Assembly (NCBI GenBank): GCA_041674865.1
Contig: JBAYUX010000012.1
Coordinates: 1-26,791 of the forward strand
From: CALREA01 sp041674865
GTDB taxonomy: Bacteria; Patescibacteriota; Gracilibacteria; UBA1369; UBA12463
DNA: 26,791 nt
Reading direction: 5' to 3'
The notes under the pieces are model-generated. The model did not search any database and was not told where the DNA came from. It worked only from the letters and a program-made list of their open reading frames with translations. The position numbers and the translations under genes were made by a program. Positions 21,271-26,791 of the stretch are shown here, in pieces (the stretch's first letter is position 1; each line of letters begins with the position of its first letter).

Positions 21271-22898
21271 GATTGAGGTGGTTGTGACTGTGGTTGAGAA
21301 ATCAAAACGGTTGTTTTCATTCCGTCTTCAAATGCAGTTGATGCGATGCTCATTTCTGAGATGGAGCCAAGCAGTGTAAATGGCTCAGGAATAAGCGATC
21401 CGAGCTGTGTCGGTTTCATGTAAATAATATCGTCTGCTGATTGCATCTGTGGTTCGATAATGCGTGAGTAGGCGGCGGAATATTTAAGCGAACTCTGTTT
21501 TGCATCACTCCACAGCGCGAGTGTTTTTGTGAGTTCGTCTGGTGTTGAAGTGATAACAGCTACGTTTCCGACCATTTTCCACGAAACTGTTTCACGCTGA
21601 AGATCTGGAAGTGCCTGGAGAGCTGCGACAAACTGTTTTATTTTTTGTTCTGTTTTTTGCGTTTCTTCGCGTGACATTTCTTGTGCGCCTTCTTCGCTGA
21701 CCTGAAGTGCGATTTTTATTGCGCCATGGTCGATACCAAATGCGTACTCATTTTTTGCGAGATCCGTCATCGATTTTACAATCAATCCTGATGCATTTCC
21801 ACCACCTACAAGTTGCGATACTTTTATGGTTAATCCTGCTGTAATGGCTTCCGTAGTCATATCTTTCGTAGCAAGGAGTGTGGCAAATTTCTCAAAAACG
21901 AGTGAGAGATTTTCACCTCCGGCGAAGAATGTCACGTCTGGCGAGAAAAATTCTGCGAGGTTGGCTCTATATTTTTTTGGAATCTTGAGAAATTCTTTTT
22001 TGCCGCGGATATCGTCGCTAAAAAATCCCATATGCTCTATCGCGATCATGTTTTTGAGAGCTTTTATGCTCACACCTTCACCTGAGAAAATGCTGGATAG
22101 CAAGCCGTCCTCAGGTCCTTTTAATCCTGGAATCAAATTCGTAAAATACGATGGCTTGCCATACAAAAACGCAACACGATCTCCAGAAAAACTATTCTTC
22201 ACGCGCTGAAATGCATACTGATCGTAAAGCGCTCCACTCTTGTCATTCGATGCATCGATAATACTTTTTGCGACACTTTCATCACTCGCCGCGATGAAAT
22301 ATCTTCCGAGCATCATAAATGTAAATGGGCTACTTTCCGCATACTCATGCAATGTAACACCTCTATATTCAGAATCTTTTAATTGCTGTGTTGTTGCCTC
22401 CTGTGTCCCTTGAAGTTGTCTGTTTTGGAAAAATGCGAGTGCCTGTTTTTCATCCTTCACCTCGAGAAATATCGCCGGTTTAAAATTACTCAACAGTGCA
22501 ATACCCGCTCTGCGTGCGAGCCACGGATAGACATCGTTCGTGAAATTTACTTGGAATGTAGTGTCGATTGCATGTACGAGATCGGCAATGTTTCCGCTCA
22601 TATTTTGCCACTGCGAGTCGGCAAAATCTGTATCAATCTCCGCCATCGCAACGGTGTCGCGTGGAACAAAAAGACTAATCGACTTTGGTGCCATGAGACG
22701 CTGCCACGAGATAAATGTTGCAAATCCAAGAACAAGAAGCGCTACGACCATAAGGCCTGTAGCAAGCCACTTTTCTCGTGCCCAAATCTTCATTTCTAGA
22801 CGAGACAAAAGATGGCCTTTTGACTTTTTATTCTTCGCTGAATCGCCACTTTGTTCAGCGATACGTTTTTGCTTTTTTGAGGAGGATTTTTTTCCCAT
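21267..22898 (-). CDS. DUF3352-like membrane protein
   Basis: From ATG 22898 the protein has 543 residues. A very basic, Lys/Ser-rich N-terminus (M-G-K-K-S-S-S-K-K-Q-K-R) precedes one membrane segment at about 44-65 and a large external domain. The block L-F-V-P-R-D-T-V-A-M-A-E-I-D-T-D is the usual opening of DUF3352 proteins. Later features such as P-W-L-A-R-R-A-G-I-A-L-L and V-A-I-T-S-T-P-D-E-L-T-K also fit. The function is unknown. An upstream in-frame TTG at 22952 exists, but the ATG is preferred because the basic tail then starts the protein. It is co-transcribed and translationally coupled with the DUF4012 gene. A candidate promoter and direct repeats lie in the 142 bp before it. Confidence 0.75.
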   Translation of the reverse strand: MGKKSSSKKQKRIAEQSGDSAKNKKSKGHLLSRLEMKIWAREKWLATGLMVVALLVLGFATFISWQRLMAPKSISLFVPRDTVAMAEIDTDFADSQWQNMSGNIADLVHAIDTTFQVNFTNDVYPWLARRAGIALLSNFKPAIFLEVKDEKQALAFFQNRQLQGTQEATTQQLKDSEYRGVTLHEYAESSPFTFMMLGRYFIAASDESVAKSIIDASNDKSGALYDQYAFQRVKNSFSGDRVAFLYGKPSYFTNLIPGLKGPEDGLLSSIFSGEGVSIKALKNMIAIEHMGFFSDDIRGKKEFLKIPKKYRANLAEFFSPDVTFFAGGENLSLVFEKFATLLATKDMTTEAITAGLTIKVSQLVGGGNASGLIVKSMTDLAKNEYAFGIDHGAIKIALQVSEEGAQEMSREETQKTEQKIKQFVAALQALPDLQRETVSWKMVGNVAVITSTPDELTKTLALWSDAKQSSLKYSAAYSRIIEPQMQSADDIIYMKPTQLGSLIPEPFTLLGSISEMSIASTAFEDGMKTTVLISQPQSQPPQS

Positions 22899-22951
22899 AA
22901 TTTTGCCTGGATGTTTGTCCAGAAAGTGAGGAGTAATTTGCCGTGTAGACA

Positions 22952-22986
22952 ACGATCGAAATTTCCCATGACGATCAAGAAATTTC
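22952..22986. repeat. Short tandem direct repeat in the DUF3352 leader
   Basis: ACGATC followed by GAAATTTC occurs twice: 22952-22965 without a spacer, and 22971-22986 with AA between the two halves. The GAAATTTC parts are palindromic and start 21 bp apart. The repeat lies between the candidate promoter and the start codon of the DUF3352 gene. Confidence 0.5.
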
Positions 22987-23008
22987 AGCGATGAGTAGTC
23001 GCTTTAGG

Positions 23009-23037
23009 ATTATGATACATCGCCCCTTTTCGAGCAA
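23009..23037 (-). promoter_or_regulatory. Candidate promoter of the DUF3352-DUF4012 operon
   Basis: On the minus strand TTGCTC (23037-23032) and CATAAT (23014-23009) are separated by 17 bp, directly after the rlmN stop. The leader would be about 100 nt. Both hexamers are imperfect. Confidence 0.4.
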
Positions 23038-23040
23038 GTT

Positions 23041-24261
23041 TTATCGCTTTGCTAATTTGGCAATTCCACTCGTCTTCGCAACGGGCTTGGCGGTGGGTTT
23101 TGCGGCTGGTTTTGGAATTGGTTTCGCTGTGCCTTTTACTGAACTTTTCGCCACCTGTTTTTCAACTGGTTTTTGCGCCTTGTTTGCGAGCTGTCCACAG
23201 GCCGCTGCAATATCTTGTCCGAGACTTACTCTCGTCGTTGCTGGAATGCCTGCCTCATTCAAAATATCTTGGAATTTTTTAATCGTTTTTCGTTCTGATC
23301 CCGCAACTGTATCGATGTCGGTCGCGTTGTATGGAATCAAGTTCACGTGACAGAGCATTCCTTTGACGAGTTTCGCGAGCTGATGTGCGCACTCCTCGGT
23401 GTCATTAACATCTCTCAGCATGACGTACTCAAACGAAATTCTTCGCTTGGTTGTTTTGAGGTAGTACCGAACTGCATCCATGAGATCGTCGAGCTTGTAT
23501 CGAAGTGCGATCGGCATAATTTTTTGTCGAAGTTCTTGTGTCGGTGCGTGTAGTGAGAGCGCGAGATTCACCTGAAATGGTTCGTCTGCAAACTGTCGGA
23601 TTTTCTCTACGATACCTGCCGTTGAGACGGTAATTTTTCGTGCGCCGAGACCTACGTACTGCGGATCCATGAGAATATTGAGCGATTTGAGAAGATTGTC
23701 GTAGTTGCGGAATGGTTCGCCGATTCCCATGTAAACGACATGATTCAGTTCTTCTTTTTCGCCGGTCTGTGCGCTCATGCGCTTGAGATATTTTGAAAAA
23801 TAAATCACCTGGTCGGCCATCTCTTCCCATGAAAGTGATCGTTTGAATCTCAGCGTACCTGATGCGCAAAAAGAACACTTGAGTGGACAACCAACTTCTG
23901 AAGAAATACAGACCGTTCGTCGTCCATCATTGAATCGCATGAGTACTCCTTCGATCGTGCTTTTATCTGGAAGTTCGAAGAGGATTTTCATTGTTGAGTT
24001 GTCGCTCGAAACTTCTTGGGCGATCGGACGGACCGTTGAGATTTGAAGTTCCGGAGCGCCTGGAATGCCTGGTGCACCATCTACGCCTTCACTTCCTGCT
24101 GCTTTTTCATCGAGAAATTTCTTGAGCGGAGCGGGCAGTGTCGAAATATCGCTGAATGTTTCAGCGCCTTCCTGATAAATGCCTTGCATAATCTGCTTCG
24201 CACGGAAGGCAGGAATATCGTTGGCTGCGCAAAATGTTTTGAGATTTTCGAGGGTGAGCAT
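23041..24261 (-). CDS. rlmN: 23S rRNA (A2503-C2)/tRNA methyltransferase RlmN, radical SAM
   Basis: A radical-SAM enzyme that methylates C2 of A2503 in 23S rRNA and of A37 in some tRNAs. The 406 residues contain the 4Fe-4S motif C-P-L-K-C-S-F-C (C125, C129, C132), the conserved C118, M-G-I-G-E-P, and V-S-T-A-G. Near the end, V-S-L-G-Q-D-I-A-A-A-C-G-Q-L provides the cysteine that forms the methyl-transfer intermediate. RlmN is preferred over Cfr because the gene is a chromosomal single copy in a housekeeping setting. Two oddities: a Gly-x-y insert (about residues 59-70, G-V-D-G-A-P-G-I-P-G-A-P) after the N-terminal helical domain, and a Lys/Pro/Ala-rich tail of about 45 residues (A-K-P repeats) that could bind nucleic acid. 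It starts 31 bp after the unknown gene upstream. Confidence 0.92.
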   Translation of the reverse strand: MLTLENLKTFCAANDIPAFRAKQIMQGIYQEGAETFSDISTLPAPLKKFLDEKAAGSEGVDGAPGIPGAPELQISTVRPIAQEVSSDNSTMKILFELPDKSTIEGVLMRFNDGRRTVCISSEVGCPLKCSFCASGTLRFKRSLSWEEMADQVIYFSKYLKRMSAQTGEKEELNHVVYMGIGEPFRNYDNLLKSLNILMDPQYVGLGARKITVSTAGIVEKIRQFADEPFQVNLALSLHAPTQELRQKIMPIALRYKLDDLMDAVRYYLKTTKRRISFEYVMLRDVNDTEECAHQLAKLVKGMLCHVNLIPYNATDIDTVAGSERKTIKKFQDILNEAGIPATTRVSLGQDIAAACGQLANKAQKPVEKQVAKSSVKGTAKPIPKPAAKPTAKPVAKTSGIAKLAKR

Positions 24262-24292
24262 GGGGTAGTCTTAGTTTCGTTGGCTTATATTA

Positions 24293-25336
24293 TCACATTT
24301 CAGGAATATCTTTTCTATTTCTTTCCTTGAACTGTCTCACTCGCACTCTTCCTGCAAGTGCCGCAATTCCATAGCCGATAAGAGCGCCTCCTAATGCGCC
24401 ACCACCGAGATCACTTGCCATTCCGGTCATGGGATTTTCTTCACGACTGATGAACGTCTCCTCCGCTACGGTAACTGCATTCAAAACGGGAATAGCTATT
24501 TCCGGATCGTTGACATGCATCATCACTGTCTCTCGTGTTTTTTCTGCAGTTTTTTTCACTCCTACATCGGCAATTCCCGATGTCATAATGAGTGCTCCAG
24601 CTATCGCGCCAACAACACTCAAGCTCTTTTTTGTCTGCTGAATTTGATATTGTATAATTCTCGATGCAATCGCTATTTCTTGTATTTTTCTATGCATCGC
24701 ACCCTGCTCAAGCATATGCTGTCTTATCTGTGCACGAAGAGCTTCGGCGTCAACCAACGGCACTGACGGAAATGATGGAAGCGTTTTTGCGTGGGCGGCA
24801 GACTTGCCGTCTCGTAGAAATTTTATTTCTGCCATCATATACGTCGCCTTCACGTTGCTCATCCAGACATCCACATCTTCGCGCTCAGTAAACAATATTC
24901 GTTCTCGGGAAATTAAACAGCTTGGAAATCTCTCTTTATCGATATGAACATAGTTTTCAATATCATAATCCTGCATATCTGGATCTGTCTCCTGCTCCAT
25001 TGGCATTGCGGCTACTACATATAGAGCATGGCCCGCATCGACGACACACATCATAACTGGCGATTTTCCATTTTCATCGGCTATTGCCGGAATATCCGCG
25101 AAGAGTGCCCTCGTTTTCCTAAAGGCATAAATTGCAAAAGGCACCGGAAGGTCTTCTGTCATTATCTCAAAACCTTCGTTAAGCATGCGATCATCCAACA
25201 TGCGTAATATATTTTGCTTTTCAACGTGACCGAGAATCTTTTGGTCTTCTTCAGGTATAGCGCGTCGCAGTCTAGACGATGGGGGTGTGGCTTTTGCCTG
25301 TCCTGTTGGCTGATGTGAAACTTTTGGCTTGTTCAT
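24293..25336 (-). CDS. Unknown protein with two C-terminal hydrophobic segments
   Basis: I do not recognise a family in these 347 residues. The first 230 are mostly soluble, with an N-terminal low-complexity basic/Pro stretch, an E-E-D-Q-K-I-L helix, and a central alpha/beta-like region (M-M-C-V-V-D-A-G-H-A-L-Y-V-V-A-A). A helical stretch R-A-Q-I-R-Q-H-M-L-E-Q-G follows. Two hydrophobic glycine-rich segments come next (about 238-258, V-V-G-A-I-A-G-A-L-I-M-T, and 313-333, G-G-G-A-L-G-G-A-L-I-G-Y-G-I-A-A-L-A-G), then a basic tail R-V-R-V-R-Q-F-K-E-R-N-R-K. It probably sits at the membrane with both termini inside. TAGATT lies 8 nt before its ATG, suggesting a leaderless transcript. It is 31 bp upstream of rlmN and probably co-transcribed. 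Confidence 0.75.
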   Translation of the reverse strand: MNKPKVSHQPTGQAKATPPSSRLRRAIPEEDQKILGHVEKQNILRMLDDRMLNEGFEIMTEDLPVPFAIYAFRKTRALFADIPAIADENGKSPVMMCVVDAGHALYVVAAMPMEQETDPDMQDYDIENYVHIDKERFPSCLISRERILFTEREDVDVWMSNVKATYMMAEIKFLRDGKSAAHAKTLPSFPSVPLVDAEALRAQIRQHMLEQGAMHRKIQEIAIASRIIQYQIQQTKKSLSVVGAIAGALIMTSGIADVGVKKTAEKTRETVMMHVNDPEIAIPVLNAVTVAEETFISREENPMTGMASDLGGGALGGALIGYGIAALAGRVRVRQFKERNRKDIPEM

Positions 25337-25344
25337 AGTTTTTG

Positions 25345-25350
25345 AATCTA
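25345..25350 (-). promoter_or_regulatory. -10 element of the unknown membrane-protein gene
   Basis: Minus-strand TAGATT is followed by eight bases (caaaaact) and then ATG at 25336, consistent with a leaderless mRNA. No clear -35 was found. Confidence 0.4.
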
Positions 25351-25422
25351 CTGGCCGCTTATTCTAAAACGTTTTTCGTGTTTTGTCTATAGCATGTGGA
25401 GCTAAGCTGACTTATGCGTAAT

Positions 25423-26766
25423 TTATATTGGCTTCCTGTAGCTTGTTACCCGCTGGTCGATGGCTCGAATTGCTGCTTTATCTGAAGCTGAATCCGACTT
25501 TATTGATGCTACCAGCTTTGCTGGCGTCGCGAGCAGCTTCCAGCTTTTTGGGTCAATTTCTTCGTTTTCGACGAGGGTGTTGTGGATGATTCGTTCGTGG
25601 GGTGTGCAAAGTGGTTTGATGAAATTTGGGTCGTGAGCTTCGGATTGTGGAAGATGTTTCGTGAGCGCGAATCGTTTTGTGTGGTGAAGGGTTGTTGCCG
25701 GTTGGGCACAATCCCTGAAAGCGCAAAGGCCGGAGTATTGCGCGGCAATCTGGTGGCGAGCGGCGGCGGGAATGTAACGGGTAGTTGGAGTTGCGGTTGA
25801 GGTTAAAACCACAGAGGTTGCAGCAGGAGTTGGGATTGAAATTAAAGTTGAAACTGAAGCGACTGGAGCCTGGTTTGCAGATTTTTCAGACTTTTTCTTT
25901 TCGTCATGACGAGTTTCGCTCTCGATCATCTTCAAAAATTCGAGCATCACCTCTTCCCATGTGACGAGTTCGCGTCGATCTTTTTCGAGACGTTGTCGGA
26001 AGAGTCGAAGTCGTGCGGCAATTTCGGCATTCATCGAAAAGGTAAATGTTTCGCGGTGGTCGGAAAGTTCGGAGAGCTTGGAACGCTCGGAGTGAATTTG
26101 CTCACCAGGACCTACTTTTAACACCGTCTCAGTGGCGATTTCTTGACTTTCGCCTATATTTATTTTGTGTTCTGAAATTTCGGCGCCGAAATTTTCAGCT
26201 TCATTTTTAGTATTATTTGGTATATTTGATGAATTTAACCCATAGCTCCCTGTTGTCAATATCAGTTGCTCCAGTGAAGATGAGTGTTCGGGGAAAATTT
26301 CAATCATCCGATCTCCACTTAATTGCTTACGATAGTCTCGTAAATAAACTTCGAGGGCGCGATTAGATAAATTTTCCAACTTATCGATCCATATCTGCTG
26401 ATTCTCGGGCGTGAGCCAGGCCGTAACCATCCGAATTTTTGACCAACTCACGGTGCCACCATACAAGAGCTTCCGGACGAGTGGCATGTCTTGTAGCTGC
26501 ATATCTATTCGCAAAACTTCTACAACCACATCTCGACTCACCCCGCCAACTTTTGCGGCGAAATCATAAATGGAATAAAACGTTCGACCTTCGTAGGCGC
26601 GACGCTTCTCGACAAGGGGAAGTAAGCCAATAAATGCGCGGCGACCTTTGAGCGCGACGGCACCAATGCGTTGCGCGGTTTCAAAAAGATCGCGGTCACT
26701 GAGCGTTTCAGGATCGGCGCTGTGAAAATACGAAATGAGATTGGAAAGAAACGAATACGAAATCAT
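25423..26766 (-). CDS. HNH endonuclease-family protein
   Basis: The 447 residues are in two parts. Residues about 25-150 are helical (R-R-A-F-I-G-L-L-P-L-V-E-K-R-R-A-Y, later W-S-K-I-R-M-V-T-A-W-L-T-P-E-N), the N-terminal region usual in multicopy HNH proteins related to the 13E12/DUF222 type. A variable linker (about 175-220) follows, then a helical F-T-F-S-M-N-A-E-I-A-A-R-L segment and a Ser/Thr/Pro/Ala-rich stretch. The C-terminal HNH domain (about 330-400) reads C-A-F-R-D-C, T-L-H-H-T-K-R-F, N-F-I-K-P-L-C and H-E-R-I-I-H-N, so the Cys pairs and the His-His/Asn/His catalytic residues are present. The natural role of these proteins is unclear; some accompany mobile DNA. A 34-bp palindromic repeat is embedded in frame in the linker. 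Confidence 0.85.
   Translation of the reverse strand: MISYSFLSNLISYFHSADPETLSDRDLFETAQRIGAVALKGRRAFIGLLPLVEKRRAYEGRTFYSIYDFAAKVGGVSRDVVVEVLRIDMQLQDMPLVRKLLYGGTVSWSKIRMVTAWLTPENQQIWIDKLENLSNRALEVYLRDYRKQLSGDRMIEIFPEHSSSLEQLILTTGSYGLNSSNIPNNTKNEAENFGAEISEHKINIGESQEIATETVLKVGPGEQIHSERSKLSELSDHRETFTFSMNAEIAARLRLFRQRLEKDRRELVTWEEVMLEFLKMIESETRHDEKKKSEKSANQAPVASVSTLISIPTPAATSVVLTSTATPTTRYIPAAARHQIAAQYSGLCAFRDCAQPATTLHHTKRFALTKHLPQSEAHDPNFIKPLCTPHERIIHNTLVENEEIDPKSWKLLATPAKLVASIKSDSASDKAAIRAIDQRVTSYRKPI
26170..26203. repeat. 34-bp palindromic dispersed repeat, copy 2 (inside the HNH gene)
   Basis: Matches 7380-7413 at 33 of 34 positions. In the HNH frame (minus strand) it codes for E-A-E-N-F-G-A-E-I-S-E in the linker between the two domains and keeps the frame open. 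The core 26175-26194 is a perfect 20-bp palindrome. Confidence 0.8.
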
Positions 26767-26774
26767 GGGTCGAT

Positions 26775-26780
26775 AGGTTA
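26775..26780 (-). promoter_or_regulatory. -10 element of the HNH gene
   Basis: Minus-strand TAACCT is followed by eight bases (atcgaccc) and then ATG at 26766. The window ends shortly upstream, so the -35 region cannot be judged. Confidence 0.35.
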
Positions 26781-26791
26781 GAAGAGTAAAA

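Noticed and set aside
23429..23890. Minus-strand 153-codon frame inside rlmN
   Set aside because: It is a shadow frame of rlmN, Arg/Thr-rich without family features.
1..26791. Alternative genetic code (UGA as glycine) as in some CPR lineages
   Set aside because: lexA and the DUF3352 gene end with TGA at the expected family lengths, and no gene needs TGA read-through.
1..26791. CRISPR array, insertion sequence or prophage
   Set aside because: No regularly spaced repeats, transposase, integrase or phage structural genes were seen; the only dispersed repeat is the 34-bp palindrome.

Overview
The window looks like part of a chromosome from a small-genome bacterium of the Patescibacteria/CPR type, possibly near the Peregrinibacteria/Peribacteria. 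This placement is inferred from gene content: DUF4012 and DUF3352 membrane proteins, a very long Ig-like surface protein, an HNH protein of a multicopy family, compact gene spacing and almost no Shine-Dalgarno sequences. TGA is used as a normal stop (for example lexA and the DUF3352 gene), so the recoded-UGA CPR lineages are unlikely. No taxonomic marker gene is present.

Left part (1-7275). On the minus strand, a ribbon-helix-helix regulator is followed by the two subunits of an iron-sulfur L-serine dehydratase (sdaAB complete, sdaAA cut by the window edge). Paired palindromes lie upstream of the regulator. A CofE-type amide ligase homologue and shikimate dehydrogenase (aroE) diverge from a 14-bp gap. 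Then comes a 644-bp stretch without a gene. It has a good promoter at one end and an intrinsic terminator at the other, so it is a candidate structured RNA gene. A TraB/TIKI-like protein and signal peptidase II (lspA) follow on the minus strand. The peptidoglycan pair ftsW-murG, overlapping by 65 bp, follows on the plus strand.

Middle part (7276-14900), plus strand: a GT4 glycosyltransferase, a small two-helix membrane protein, a bacterial-PH-domain membrane protein, a LemA-like protein, a Hanks-type kinase homologue with a changed DFG motif, and LexA. A palindrome fills the spacer of the lexA promoter. Next are tRNA-Thr(CGT), a long M20-type amidohydrolase with its own near-consensus promoter, and a lipoprotein ending at a strong two-way terminator.

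Right part (14905-26766) is all minus strand. In transcription order it carries an HNH endonuclease-family protein, an unknown protein with two C-terminal hydrophobic segments, the radical-SAM methyltransferase RlmN, a DUF3352 protein and a DUF4012 protein coupled by an ATGA overlap, and a roughly 1340-residue surface protein. That protein has about five Ig-like modules and seven propeller-type repeats. Together with lspA, ftsW/murG, the glycosyltransferase and the lipoprotein, much of the window serves the cell envelope.

The most notable signals are: the orphan promoter-to-terminator unit at 3119-3687; a group of genes whose -10 hexamer sits 6-8 nt before the start codon, suggesting leaderless mRNAs; the palindrome in the lexA promoter; the tandem palindromes near the RHH gene; and a 34-bp palindromic sequence found both between genes and in frame inside the HNH gene.
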